The translations under genes and the position numbers were made by a program. A stretch of DNA of 64,000 nucleotides from Tomitella cavernea (GTDB taxonomy: Bacteria; Actinomycetota; Actinomycetes; Mycobacteriales; Mycobacteriaceae): positions 186,001 through 250,000 of the forward strand of contig NZ_JAENKO010000001.1 of assembly GCF_016599145.1 (NCBI RefSeq), in the 5' to 3' direction. This document shows, in pieces, positions 10,829 through 19,587 of this stretch. The first letter of the stretch is position 1. Each line of letters opens with the position of its first letter. The notes under the pieces were generated by a model. It ran no database searches, had not been told where the DNA came from, and was given only the letters and a program-made list of their open reading frames with translations.

Positions 10829-11881
10829 ATGACCGAGGGGCCCGAGAACCGCTCCGGCGGAGCGAGCATGCCGCCCGCCGAACCCCAGTCGGTCGCGACG
10901 CCGCTGACATCCGCCGCGATCTTCCTGACGTTCACCATCGACGCCGGCGGCGAGGACACGGTGCGTGCTCTGCTACCTGACGTCGCCGGCCTGCGCAGGG
11001 CGGTCGCGTTCCGCAGACCCGAGACCGCACCGGAGGTCGTCATCGGCATCGGCGCCGACGCCTGGCCCCGGCTGTTCGCCGCGGATCCGCCGCCGGAGCT
11101 GCATCCGTTCGTCGAGCTCGACGGCGGCCGGCATCGTGCACCCTCCACCCCCGGCGACCTGCTCTTCCACATCCAGGCCGAGTCGCCCGGTGCGTGCTTC
11201 GCGTTGGCCGACCAGATCATGGGCGGGCTGCGCGGCGCCGTCAGCCCGGTCGACGAGGTGCACGGATTCCAGTATTTCGACCGCCGCAACCTGCTCGGCT
11301 TCGTCGACGGCACGGAGAACCCGGAGGGTGTGGAGGCGGCCGACGCCGCGTACATCGACGCCGACGACCCCTTCGCCGCCGGCAGCTACGCCATCGTGCA
11401 GAAGTACCACCACGACATGGACGGATGGAACGCCGTCTCCGTCGAGGAGCAGCAGCGCGTCGTGGGCCGCACCAAGCTCGATGACATCGAGCTGGGCGAC
11501 GACCAGCCTGCGAACTCTCACGTGGCGCTCACCGACATCGCCGACGACGACGGCAACGACCTGTCGATCTACCGCGCCAACATGCCCTTCGGCGCCCCCA
11601 CCGAGGACCTGCACGGCACCTACTTCATCGGATACGCCAAGCGCGCGGACACACTCGAGCGCATGCTGCGCAACATGTTCCTGGGCGATCCGCCGGGCAA
11701 CTACGACAGGCTCCTCGACTTCTCCACGCCGCAGACCGGCAATCTGTACTTCGTTCCGTCCCAGTCCTTCCTCGGCGATTTGCCCGCGGCTCCGGTCGCG
11801 GGCGGCGCCGCGGCGGAGGACACCGGCGACGCCCCCGCCCCCGACACCGACGGTTCCCTCGGAATCGGCAGCCTCAAGTAG
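10829..11881 (+). CDS. Dye-decolorizing peroxidase, encapsulin cargo
   Basis: 350 aa, heme DyP-type peroxidase. AGGAG precedes ATG 10829. The signature GFVDGTENP (catalytic Asp near residue 161) and the proximal heme ligand His near 230 (NSHVALTDI) are present. The last residues, [10 protein letters not shown], match the encapsulation-targeting peptide that docks cargo inside encapsulin shells. The encapsulin gene starts 9 nt downstream, so cargo and shell are one operon, as Rv0799c-Rv0798c (cfp29) are in M. tuberculosis. Expected role: peroxide-dependent oxidation inside a protein compartment under oxidative stress. A Pro/Ala/Asp linker of about 35 residues tethers the docking peptide. Confidence 0.95.
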   Translation: MTEGPENRSGGASMPPAEPQSVATPLTSAAIFLTFTIDAGGEDTVRALLPDVAGLRRAVAFRRPETAPEVVIGIGADAWPRLFAADPPPELHPFVELDGGRHRAPSTPGDLLFHIQAESPGACFALADQIMGGLRGAVSPVDEVHGFQYFDRRNLLGFVDGTENPEGVEAADAAYIDADDPFAAGSYAIVQKYHHDMDGWNAVSVEEQQRVVGRTKLDDIELGDDQPANSHVALTDIADDDGNDLSIYRANMPFGAPTEDLHGTYFIGYAKRADTLERMLRNMFLGDPPGNYDRLLDFSTPQTGNLYFVPSQSFLGDLPAAPVAGGAAAEDTGDAPAPDTDGSLGIGSLK

Positions 11882-11890
11882 GAGTGACGC

Positions 11891-12691
11891 ATGATGAGCA
11901 ATCTGCACCGTGAACTCGCCCCGATCACCGACGGCGCCTGGGCCGAGATCGAGGAGGAGGCCCGGCGCACCTTCAAACGCAACATCGCCGGGCGCCGCGT
12001 CGTCGACGTCGTCGGCCCCGTCGGTCTCGACCTGGCCGCCGTGGGCACCGGCCACACCGAGACGATCGACGCACCCGGCGGCGGCGTCCAGGCCCGGCTG
12101 CGCACGGCCAGGCCCGTCGTCGAGCTGCGGGTGCCGTTCTCGGTGACCCGGGCCGCCGTCGACGACGTGGAACGCGGTTCACAGGACTCGGACTGGGATC
12201 CGGTCAAGGAGGCCGCCAAGACCATCGCCCTGCACGAGGACCGCGCCATCTTCGAAGGCTACGCGGCTGCGCACATCACCGGAATCAAGCAGGCCGCCTC
12301 CCACGAGCCGATGGCGCTCCCGAGCGACCCCCTGCAGGCGCCCATCGCGCTCGCCCAGGCGCTGAGCATTCTGCGCCTCGACGGCGTGGACGGCCCGTAC
12401 TCCATCCTCATGGACGCGGAGGCGTTCACCGCCGTCTCGGAGACCACCGATCACGGCTACCCCATCAAAGAACACCTCAAGCGGCTCATCGACGGCGAGA
12501 TCGTGTGGGCGCCGGGGCTGGAGGGCGCCGTGGTGCTCACCACCCGCGGCGGCGACTTCGCACTGCACATCGGCCAGGACCTGTCGATCGGATACACCGC
12601 GCACGACGCCGAGAACATCGAGCTGTACCTGACCGAGTCGTTCACCTTCGCCGTGTACTCCGACGAGGCCGCGGTGACGCTGGGCGCCTAG
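11891..12691 (+). CDS. Type 1 encapsulin shell protein (Cfp29-like)
   Basis: 266 aa, HK97-fold nanocompartment shell subunit. Diagnostic opening NLHRELAPITDGAWAEIEEEARRTFKRNIAGRRVVDV, then the axial-domain block RAIFEGYAAAHITGI and the C-terminal ESFTFAVYSDEAAV. AGGAG overlaps the stop of the DyP gene and precedes two tandem ATGs (11891, 11894). The size equals that of Cfp29. Together with the DyP cargo it should form a T=1 compartment. A perfect 20-bp hairpin follows 29 bp after the stop. Confidence 0.96.
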   Translation: MMSNLHRELAPITDGAWAEIEEEARRTFKRNIAGRRVVDVVGPVGLDLAAVGTGHTETIDAPGGGVQARLRTARPVVELRVPFSVTRAAVDDVERGSQDSDWDPVKEAAKTIALHEDRAIFEGYAAAHITGIKQAASHEPMALPSDPLQAPIALAQALSILRLDGVDGPYSILMDAEAFTAVSETTDHGYPIKEHLKRLIDGEIVWAPGLEGAVVLTTRGGDFALHIGQDLSIGYTAHDAENIELYLTESFTFAVYSDEAAVTLGA

Positions 12692-12720
12692 GCCCGCCCG
12701 GCGGCGCCGCCCACCGCTGA

Positions 12721-12772
12721 TACAGAAGTCCGGGTCACGCCCACGCTCGTGAGCGTGACCCGGACTTCTGTA
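12721..12772. terminator. Bidirectional hairpin terminator between encapsulin and purQ
   Basis: Perfect inverted repeat with 20-bp arms (12721-12740 and 12753-12772) and a 12-nt loop, located between two convergent genes. No T-tract follows on either side, which is common for actinobacterial terminators. Confidence 0.85.
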
Positions 12773-12788
12773 TAGCAAGCCCGACCGG

Positions 12789-13469
12789 TCAGGCGCCGGC
12801 CAGAACGCCGTCGAGCACTGAGAGGAACATGCCCAGACCGTCGTCGCTGGGGCCGGTGAGCGCCTCGGTGGCGTGCTCCGGGTGTGGCATCAGGCCCACT
12901 ACCCGGCCGTTCTCGGAGGCCACGCCGGCGATAGCGTTCTGCGATCCGTTGGGGTTGTCGCCGACGTAACGGAACACCACCCGGCCCTCGCCCTCGAGCC
13001 GCTCGAGCAGGCCGGCCGGGGCCTGGTAGCGACCCTCGCCCGACTTGAGCGGGATGAGGATCTCCGCGCCCGCGTCGTACCGCGCTGTCCACGCGGTGGC
13101 GTCGGACTCCACACGCAGCCACTGGTCTCGGCAGAGGAACAGGAGGTCCTCATTGCGGGTGAGGGCGCCCGGCAGCAGGCCGGCCTCGCACAGCACCTGG
13201 AAGCCGTTGCAGATACCCAGGACCGGCATGCCCTTGCCGGCCGCTGCGACCACCTCGCCCATCACCGGCGAGAATCGCGCGATCGCGCCGCAGCGCAGGT
13301 AATCACCATAAGAGAAGCCGCCGGGGACGACCACCGCGTCGACGCTCTTGAGGTCCGCATCGCCGTGCCACAGGCTCACCGCCTCCGCGCCGGACGCCCG
13401 CACCGCGCGGGCCGCGTCGACGTCGTCGAGAGTGCCGGGAAAGGTGATGACGCCGATACGCGCGCTCAT
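12789..13469 (-). CDS. purQ: FGAM synthase glutaminase subunit (PurQ)
   Basis: 226 aa class I glutamine amidotransferase feeding ammonia to PurL. Nucleophile Cys in [11 protein letters not shown] and the catalytic His/Glu block [12 protein letters not shown] are present. N-terminus is [22 protein letters not shown]. The ATG at 13469 overlaps the purS stop (ATGA), indicating translational coupling and equal subunit supply. Confidence 0.96.
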   Translation of the reverse strand: MSARIGVITFPGTLDDVDAARAVRASGAEAVSLWHGDADLKSVDAVVVPGGFSYGDYLRCGAIARFSPVMGEVVAAAGKGMPVLGICNGFQVLCEAGLLPGALTRNEDLLFLCRDQWLRVESDATAWTARYDAGAEILIPLKSGEGRYQAPAGLLERLEGEGRVVFRYVGDNPNGSQNAIAGVASENGRVVGLMPHPEHATEALTGPSDDGLGMFLSVLDGVLAGA

Positions 13470-13708
13470 GACTGCTGCACCCGGGTGACGTTCCAGCCCT
13501 CGATGACCGTGTTGGCCAGCAGATCCTCGGCGATCTTGGCCAAGTCCGCATCCGAGACGGAACCGTCGACCTCGAGCTCGAAACGCTTGCCCTGCCGCAC
13601 CTCCGACACCCCGGCGTACCCGAGCCGGCCGAGCGCCCCGGCGATGGCCTGCCCCTGCGGGTCCAGGATCTCTTCCTTGGGCATGACGTCCACCACTACA
13701 CGGGCCAC
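13466..13708 (-). CDS. purS: FGAM synthase bridging subunit (PurS)
   Basis: 80 aa, the usual PurS length. Start GTG 13708 chosen from GAGGAG 7 nt upstream and from the conserved opening [21 protein letters not shown]. PurS dimers bridge PurL and PurQ. The stop overlaps purQ by 4 nt. It is the first gene of this two-gene unit and diverges from the metallo-beta-lactamase-fold gene. Confidence 0.95.
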   Translation of the reverse strand: MARVVVDVMPKEEILDPQGQAIAGALGRLGYAGVSEVRQGKRFELEVDGSVSDADLAKIAEDLLANTVIEGWNVTRVQQS

Positions 13709-13839
13709 GCGTCGCTCCTCGAAGTCGATACGAAAGGCCGGACCCGGCGCCGGATCCGGAACGGATTGCGGGAACCCCGTCTGAGGCACCCGGCCGACAC
13801 CCGCCGGCCACCCGGCAGTCTACCGGTCCGGTTCCGTCG

Positions 13840-13845
13840 CATACT
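13840..13845 (+). promoter_or_regulatory. -10-like element for a leaderless start
   Basis: CATACT ends 6 nt before ATG 13852, the spacing expected when transcription starts at the initiation codon itself. No Shine-Dalgarno sequence is present. Confidence 0.5.
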
Positions 13846-13851
13846 GGTGCC

Positions 13852-14520
13852 ATGCGACTGACTCACTTCGGCCACTCGTGCGTGCTCGTGGAGCTCGGAG
13901 GCGCACGCATCCTCATCGACCCCGGGAACCTGTCCGCCGGCTTCGAACAGCTCACCGGCCTCGACGCGATCCTCGTGACCCATCAGCACCCGGACCACGG
14001 CGACATCGCGCGCCTGCCCGCCCTGCTTGCGGCCAACCCGCAGGCCGCGGCGTACTGCGACCCGCAGAGCGCCCGGCTGTGGGCGGGCGAGGCATGGGGT
14101 TCACGATTCACCGCCGCGCACACAGGCGACTCGTTCCGCATCGCCGATGTGCGCGTGGACGTGGCCGGCGGCACCCACGCGACGATCCACCCGGACATCC
14201 CGCTGGTGGACAACGCGTCCTTCCTGTTCTCCACGTCGCAGCACGCGGGCGTGTTCCTGCATCCCGGGGACGCGTTGTTCATCCCGGACCAGCCGGTCGA
14301 CGTCCTCGCACTGCCCGCCACCGCGCCGTGGTCCAAGCTGCAGGAGACCGTCGACTACTTCCGCGCCGTCGCGCCTCGCGTCGCGATCCCGATCCACACC
14401 GCCATCGTGTCCGAACCCGGGCTGGGGATCTACCTGGGCCAGCTGCAGAACCTCGGCCCCTCCGGCACCCGGTTCCTCACGCCGCCGCGCGAGGAGGCCG
14501 TGGAGATCCCCCTCCCCTAA
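13852..14520 (+). CDS. Metallo-beta-lactamase-fold hydrolase
   Basis: 222 aa. The metal-binding signature THQHPDHGD is near residue 43-50, with further His/Asp positions ([34 protein letters not shown]). It resembles the UlaG/RomA-like beta-lactamase fold enzymes and the M. tuberculosis neighbour Rv0786c beside purS-purQ. Divergent from purS with 143 bp between starts. Cytosolic by the absence of a signal. Substrate unknown. Confidence 0.85.
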   Translation: MRLTHFGHSCVLVELGGARILIDPGNLSAGFEQLTGLDAILVTHQHPDHGDIARLPALLAANPQAAAYCDPQSARLWAGEAWGSRFTAAHTGDSFRIADVRVDVAGGTHATIHPDIPLVDNASFLFSTSQHAGVFLHPGDALFIPDQPVDVLALPATAPWSKLQETVDYFRAVAPRVAIPIHTAIVSEPGLGIYLGQLQNLGPSGTRFLTPPREEAVEIPLP

Positions 14521-14532
14521 CCGGCTGCCCGG

Positions 14533-14619
14533 CCCAGCGCCGCTCAGCCCAGCGCCGCTCAGCCCAGCGCCGCTCAGCCCAGCGCCGCTCAGCCCAGCGC
14601 CGCTCAGCCCAGCGCCGCT
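14533..14619. repeat. 15-bp tandem repeat at the gpx stop codon
   Basis: Five perfect copies of cccagcgccgctcag (14533-14607) and a partial sixth (14608-14619). Read on the minus strand each unit contains GCGCTGGGCTGA, the last codons and stop of the glutathione-peroxidase-like gene, so the array is an expansion of that gene's own 3' end into the intergenic space. Confidence 0.95.
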
Positions 14620-15101
14620 TCTACGGCCTCGATGACGGCCGGATCATCGGGCGTCGTCGTCGGCCGGAAGCGCCGCAGCACCGTGCCGTCGGCGCCGATG
14701 AGGAACTTCTCGAAGTTCCACTGCACGTCGCCGGCCTCGCCCGCGTCGTCGGCCTTCTCGGTGAGCACGCCGTAGACGGGGTGCCGGCCCTCGCCGTTCA
14801 CCTCGATCTTCTCCATCAGCGGGAACGTGACCCCGTAAGTGGCCGAGCAGAATTCGGCGATCTCCTCGGCGGTGCCGGGCTCCTGCCCCATGAACTGGTT
14901 GCAGGGGAACCCCACCACCGCGAGGCCGCGCCCGGCGTAGTCCTCCGCCAGCTTCTCCAGCGCGGTGTACTGCGGTGTGAGCCCGCACTTGGAGGCCACG
15001 TTCACGGCCAGCACCGGGCCGGATCCCGCTGTCTGCGCGATCGTCGTCGGTTCGCCGGCCAGCGTGTTGATGGACAGGTTCATCAGGTCGTCTGCGCTCA
15101 T
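14604..15101 (-). CDS. Glutathione-peroxidase-family thiol peroxidase
   Basis: 165 aa, normal length for the bacterial Cys-type GPx/BsaA family. Active-site Cys about residue 39 (NVASKCGLTPQY), Gln near 75 (GFPCNQFMGQEP) and Trp near 127 (VQWNFEKFLIG) are all present; the Sec position of animal enzymes is Cys. In actinobacteria, which lack glutathione, such enzymes usually use thioredoxin as reductant. No signal peptide, so cytosolic. The stop codon lies inside a 15-bp tandem repeat. Confidence 0.92.
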   Translation of the reverse strand: MSADDLMNLSINTLAGEPTTIAQTAGSGPVLAVNVASKCGLTPQYTALEKLAEDYAGRGLAVVGFPCNQFMGQEPGTAEEIAEFCSATYGVTFPLMEKIEVNGEGRHPVYGVLTEKADDAGEAGDVQWNFEKFLIGADGTVLRRFRPTTTPDDPAVIEAVEAALG

Positions 15102-15174
15102 ACCCTCACGCTACCCACCGCCGCGTCCGCCCCGGGAGGGTCTCCTCCCGGCCGCGGAGTTCCAGACCCCACGC

Positions 15175-15196
15175 AATCGCGAGATTATTCGCGATT
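15175..15196. promoter_or_regulatory. Palindrome, candidate operator upstream of the TOBE regulator
   Basis: Perfect 7-bp arms AATCGCG and CGCGATT separated by 8 nt, 40 bp before the TOBE-domain regulator start. Its position in the divergent region suggests an autoregulatory or molybdate-responsive operator. This is inference from symmetry and location. Confidence 0.45.
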
Positions 15197-15235
15197 CCTG
15201 TGGCATTTGCGACGAAAATACGCTTGAATGGTTGC

Positions 15236-15652
15236 ATGTCTGAGTATCGTGTCCGTCACGCCGCCAACCTTCTCGGCGTCAGCACGGACACCGTGCGCCG
15301 CCTCATCGACACCGGCGCACTGCCCGCCACGAGCCGCTCCGGCGGGGTGACGATGATCGACGGCGCCGCCCTCGCACGCCACGCCCGCGCACACGCCGAC
15401 GCTGCGAACGACCCCTCCTCCGTGGGCCGTTCCGCACGCAATCGGCTGGTGGGGCTCGTGACCGAAGTCAAGACGGACGGCGTGATGGCCCAGGTGGAGA
15501 TCCAGGCCGGCCCGCACTCGATGGTCTCGCTCATCAGCGCCGATTCGGCCCGCGAACTGGGGCTCGCCCCCGGGGCACTCGCGGTCGCCGTGGTCAAGTC
15601 CACCAACGTCATCGTCGAGACGCCGACCGCACCCGCCGACGGTCCGCGATGA
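15236..15652 (+). CDS. HTH-TOBE molybdate-responsive regulator-like protein
   Basis: 138 aa from ATG 15236. Residues 1-45 form a MerR/excisionase-type helix-turn-helix (EYRVRHAANLLGVSTDTVRRLIDTGALPA). The C-terminal half is a TOBE/Mop-like domain (RNRLVGLVTEVKTDGVMAQVEIQAG, then SARELGLAPGALAVAVVKSTNVIVE), which binds molybdate or tungstate. The stop overlaps the modA start (ATGA), so the two are co-translated. Expected role: molybdate sensing or storage and control of uptake. No clear Shine-Dalgarno sequence. Confidence 0.88.
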   Translation: MSEYRVRHAANLLGVSTDTVRRLIDTGALPATSRSGGVTMIDGAALARHARAHADAANDPSSVGRSARNRLVGLVTEVKTDGVMAQVEIQAGPHSMVSLISADSARELGLAPGALAVAVVKSTNVIVETPTAPADGPR

Positions 15653-16431
15653 CAGTGGTCCCGCCGCGGCGCACACGGCCGGCCGTCCTCCGGGCGTGCG
15701 TCATCGCCGCGGTCGCGTGTCTCACCGTCGTCACCGCTTCCGCATGCGGGTCCGGCGCGTCCGACACGCTCACCGTTTACGCGGCAGCCTCGCTCAAGGA
15801 CACCTTCACGCAGATCGGCGGCGTCTACGAGCAGCAGTACCCCGAGCGCAACGTGGAGTTCTCCTTCGGCGGCTCCAACACGCTCGAGCAGCAGATCGCG
15901 AGCGGCGCCGACGCGGACGTGTTCGCCTCGGCCAACGAAGCGGTCATGAACGACGCCGCCGCGGACGGGCTCACCGAGGGGGCACCCACGACGTTCACTT
16001 CCAACGTGCTCACCATCGTGACCCCGCCCGGCAACCCGGCCGGCATCGCCACGTTCGCCGACCTGGCCCGGCCCGGAATCTCCGTGGTGGTGTGCGCCCC
16101 CCAGGTTCCCTGCGGCGATGCGGCCGTGCGCATCGAGGACGGTGCGGGTGTGCAACTGAGCCCGGTCAGCGAGGAGAACAACGTCACCGATGTGCTCGGC
16201 AAGGTCATCGCAGGCCAGGCCGACGCCGGACTCGTCTACGTCACCGACGCCGAGTCCGCCGGAGACCGGGTCGAGACCATCGGCTTTCCGGAGTCCGAGC
16301 ATGCGGTGAACCACTACCCCATCGCGGTTCTCGGCGGTGCGGGCGACCGGACGGGAGCCGCGCGCGACTTCGTCGGGCTCGTCACCGGCGAGCGGGGGCA
16401 GCGGATCCTGCACGACGCCGGATTCCGCTGA
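15649..16431 (+). CDS. modA: Molybdate ABC transporter substrate-binding lipoprotein (ModA)
   Basis: 260 aa. The lipoprotein signal ends at Cys33 (VTASACGSG). The oxyanion-binding opening LTVYAAASLKDTF, then FSFGGSNTLEQQI and ADAGLVYVTDAES, are typical ModA blocks. It should capture molybdate or tungstate at the outer face of the membrane. The permease (modB) and ATPase (modC) genes that normally follow are absent: the next gene is oligopeptidase B on the opposite strand. Confidence 0.93.
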   Translation: MTVVPPRRTRPAVLRACVIAAVACLTVVTASACGSGASDTLTVYAAASLKDTFTQIGGVYEQQYPERNVEFSFGGSNTLEQQIASGADADVFASANEAVMNDAAADGLTEGAPTTFTSNVLTIVTPPGNPAGIATFADLARPGISVVVCAPQVPCGDAAVRIEDGAGVQLSPVSEENNVTDVLGKVIAGQADAGLVYVTDAESAGDRVETIGFPESEHAVNHYPIAVLGGAGDRTGAARDFVGLVTGERGQRILHDAGFR

Positions 16432-16546
16432 TCGCAGCGCGCACTCGCACCGCCCGCCCAACCTCGCGCACCGTTTCCTGCAGGAGACGCGCGATCAGGC
16501 GCTCGGCCTGCTCGGACGGTGCTCGGACTGCGGGAGTGGACGCGGC

Positions 16547-18682
16547 CTACGCCGCGCCCGCCGTGGCCAGTACCCAGGCGAACTCGAACGCCACCTGCCG
16601 CCACTTGTCGTAGCGACCGCTGACCCCTCCGTGGCCCGCGGCCATTTCCGTCTTGAGCAGGATCTTCTCCGAGACCACCGGGGCGACGACGGCGCGCAGG
16701 CGGGCCACCCACTTGGCCGGTTCCACGTACAGCACCCGCGTGTCGTTGATGCTGGTGACCGCGAGTATCGCCGGGTACTGCCGGGCCTCGACGTTCTCGT
16801 ACGGCGAGTACGTCTTCATGTACCGGTAGACCTCGGGATCGTGCAGCGGATCGCCCCATTCGTCCCATTCGATGACGGTCAGCGGCAGCGACGGGTCGAG
16901 GATGGACGTCAGCGGGTCCACGAACGGAACCACCGCAAGGATCCCCGCGAACAACTCCGGCGCCATGTTCGCCACCGCGCCCATCAGCAGTCCGCCCGCA
17001 CTGCCGCCCTCCGCCACTAGCTGCGCGGGGGTGGTGCGCCCGGTGTCCACCAGGTGTTGTGCGCAAGCGACGAAGTCGGTGAACGTGTTCCGCTTGGCCA
17101 GTTGCTTGCCGTCGTCGTACCAGCGGCGACCCATCTCGCCACCGCCGCGGACGTGCGCCACGGCGTAGACCATGCCCCGGTCGAGCAGCGAGAGCCGCGC
17201 GATCGAGAACTCCGGGTCCACGCTGATCTCATAGGAGCCGTAGCCGTACAGCAGCGTCGGCGCGGGATCCACGGCCGCGCCGGGCGCGGGCAGGCGTCGG
17301 ATGACGGAGACGGGGATACGTGTGCCGTCCGGGGCGGTCGCCCACTCGCGCTTCTGCTCGTAGTCGGCCGGATCGAACGCGCGCCCCGACGGGTCCGGCA
17401 GCACCGGCTGCTGTTTGCGCAGATGCAGCGTGCCCGTGGCGAACTCGTAGTCGTACACCCGCGCAGGGGTGATGAACGAGGTCTGGCCGACGCGCAGCAG
17501 CGGCGACCCCCACTCGGACGTGGCGCCCAGGCCCGCGGAGTACAGCTCCTCGCCGAAGTCGATCTCCCGCAGGCCGCCGAACCCGGCTTCGGTCACCGCC
17601 ATCACCCCGATGCGCGGGATGGCGCCGCTGCGGTACCCCACCGCCACGTGCCCGGCGAAGGCGTCGACCTGTTCCAGACGCACATCCTCGCGGTGCGCGA
17701 GCACGTCCGTCATCCGCGCAGGGTCGTCCACCGGCGCCCAGGCCAGCGTGAAGTTCTGCGCGCCGTCGGCGTTGTGGAGGATGAGCAGGCTGTCGTCGCC
17801 GTGCACCACGGCATGGTCGATCTCGTACTCGACGCCCTCCCTGCGCGGCAGGACCACCCGGAACTCGCCGGCGGGGTCGTCCGCGCCCAGAATCCACGAC
17901 TCGGACGTGATCTTGGATCCCAGCTCGATCACCAGGTACCGGCGGCTGCGTGTCACCCCGATACCGAGCCAGTAGCGTTCATCCGGTTCGGTGAACACCT
18001 GCACGTCGTCGTCACGCCCCGTGCCGACACGGTGCCGCCAGACGGTGTCGGGACGCCACGCATCATCGACGGTCGGATAGAACACGTAGCGGCCGTCCGG
18101 CGAGAACACGGCACCGGGGAAGGTGCCTGGGATCTCGTCGCCCAGCAGTTCCCCCGAGCGCAGATCCTTGATCCGCAGCGTGTATCGCTCGTCGCCCGCG
18201 GTGTCGACGGCGAACGCCAGCAGCGAGCCGTCGTCGGAGACGACGAAGCTGCCGAGCGCGAAGAACTCGTGGCCCTCGGCCTCGGCGTTTCCGTCGAGCA
18301 ACACCTGTTCACCGGGCACGGCGACCCCGGGCGAGAGCTCCGGCGGCGTCCAATCGCCTGCGGCCGCGGGCGCCCGGCAGTACAGCGCGTACTGCCGGCC
18401 CTCCACGGTGCGGCTGTAGTACCACCAGTGCCCCTCGCGCACCGGCACCGAGAGGTCGGTCTCCTGCACGCGGGAACGGATTTCGTCGAACACCGCGTCG
18501 CGCAGCGGTGACAGCGCGACGGTCCGCCCGTCGGTGTAGCCGTTCTCCGCTTCGAGGTGGGCGCGCACCTCCGGCGCGTCCTTGTCCCGCAACCACTCGT
18601 AGTCGTCGACGAACACGTCCCCGTGGTGGGTACGCCGGTGCGGGCGGCGTGGCGCGGCGGGAGGGCGCTGCGGGGCCGTCAC
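16547..18682 (-). CDS. ptrB: Oligopeptidase B (S9A prolyl-oligopeptidase family)
   Basis: 711 aa. An N-terminal beta-propeller ([22 protein letters not shown], then repeated strands) caps a C-terminal alpha/beta hydrolase. Catalytic triad visible: Ser near 559 in [11 protein letters not shown], Asp near 647 in SINDTRV, His near 680 in [14 protein letters not shown]. It cleaves short peptides after basic residues in the cytosol. GTG 18682 overlaps the purC stop by 4 nt, so it is coupled to purine genes, as ptrB lies after purC in M. tuberculosis, where it is split (Rv0781-Rv0782); here it is intact. Confidence 0.93.
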   Translation of the reverse strand: MTAPQRPPAAPRRPHRRTHHGDVFVDDYEWLRDKDAPEVRAHLEAENGYTDGRTVALSPLRDAVFDEIRSRVQETDLSVPVREGHWWYYSRTVEGRQYALYCRAPAAAGDWTPPELSPGVAVPGEQVLLDGNAEAEGHEFFALGSFVVSDDGSLLAFAVDTAGDERYTLRIKDLRSGELLGDEIPGTFPGAVFSPDGRYVFYPTVDDAWRPDTVWRHRVGTGRDDDVQVFTEPDERYWLGIGVTRSRRYLVIELGSKITSESWILGADDPAGEFRVVLPRREGVEYEIDHAVVHGDDSLLILHNADGAQNFTLAWAPVDDPARMTDVLAHREDVRLEQVDAFAGHVAVGYRSGAIPRIGVMAVTEAGFGGLREIDFGEELYSAGLGATSEWGSPLLRVGQTSFITPARVYDYEFATGTLHLRKQQPVLPDPSGRAFDPADYEQKREWATAPDGTRIPVSVIRRLPAPGAAVDPAPTLLYGYGSYEISVDPEFSIARLSLLDRGMVYAVAHVRGGGEMGRRWYDDGKQLAKRNTFTDFVACAQHLVDTGRTTPAQLVAEGGSAGGLLMGAVANMAPELFAGILAVVPFVDPLTSILDPSLPLTVIEWDEWGDPLHDPEVYRYMKTYSPYENVEARQYPAILAVTSINDTRVLYVEPAKWVARLRAVVAPVVSEKILLKTEMAAGHGGVSGRYDKWRQVAFEFAWVLATAGAA

Positions 18683-19569
18683 TCTCCGCCCGGCCAGTCG
18701 TCGAACGAGCGGCCGCTGAGCCGCTCATAGGCCTCCACGTAGCGCTGCCGGGTGGCGTCGACGACGCTCTGCGGCAGCGGCGGGGGCGGCGTGTCCGATG
18801 CGCGGTCCCACCCGGATTCCCCCGAGGTGAGCCAGTCGCGCACGAACTGCTTGTCGAAGCTGGGCTGCACGCTGCCTTCGGCGTATCCGTCCACCGGCCA
18901 GAACCGGGAGGAGTCGGCTGTGAGCACCTCGTCGGCCAGCACCAGGTTGCCGCCCGGATCCATTCCGAACTCGAACTTGGTGTCGGCCAGCAGGATGCCT
19001 TTGTCGAAGGCGAGCATCGAGGCGCGCGAGTAGATGTCGATGGTATCGTCGCGCAACTTGACGGCGAGGTCCGTGCCGATCATGTCCACCACCTGGGCGA
19101 AGGTGATGTTCTCGTCGTGGTCCCCCACCGCGGCCTTGCGGGCCGGCGTGAAGACCGGCTCCGGCAACCGGCTCGCCTCCACCAGGCCGTCCGGCAGCGC
19201 GACGCCGCACACCGCGCCCGTCGCCCGGTAGTCGGCCAGCCCGGAGCCGGTGAGGAATCCGCGCGCCACGCATTCGACGGGGATCATCTCAAGCTTGTGC
19301 ACCACGAGTGCACGGCCCAGGACCTCCTCGGGGATCCGCTCGTCCTCGGCGTCCCCGGCGAGGTGGTTCGGCACCGAGATCTGGTCGAAGAAGTAGACGC
19401 TCATCGCGGTGAGCACCTTGCCCTTGTCGGGGATGGGGGTGCTCAGGATGTGGTCGTACGCCGAGATCCGATCCGAGGCGACCATGAGCAGGGTCTTCTC
19501 GTCGATCTCGTAGAGCTCCCGGACCTTGCCGGTGCTCAAGTGCTTGTAGTCAGACAGTGTAGGACGCAC
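18679..19569 (-). CDS. purC: SAICAR synthetase (PurC)
   Basis: 296 aa. Ligates aspartate to CAIR in purine synthesis. Opening [39 protein letters not shown] is diagnostic, followed by [22 protein letters not shown] and the C-terminal [11 protein letters not shown]. Start GTG 19569 with AGGAT about 9 nt upstream. It lies 18 bp after purB and overlaps ptrB by 4 nt. Confidence 0.96.
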   Translation of the reverse strand: MRPTLSDYKHLSTGKVRELYEIDEKTLLMVASDRISAYDHILSTPIPDKGKVLTAMSVYFFDQISVPNHLAGDAEDERIPEEVLGRALVVHKLEMIPVECVARGFLTGSGLADYRATGAVCGVALPDGLVEASRLPEPVFTPARKAAVGDHDENITFAQVVDMIGTDLAVKLRDDTIDIYSRASMLAFDKGILLADTKFEFGMDPGGNLVLADEVLTADSSRFWPVDGYAEGSVQPSFDKQFVRDWLTSGESGWDRASDTPPPPLPQSVVDATRQRYVEAYERLSGRSFDDWPGGE

Positions 19570-19587
19570 GGTAGTACATCCTATCCG

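Noticed and set aside
14533-14619. CRISPR array
   Set aside because: Direct tandem 15-bp units without spacers and no cas genes.
17070-17100. KstR-like GAACGTGTTCC inside ptrB
   Set aside because: Within a coding region, no gene start nearby; probable chance match.
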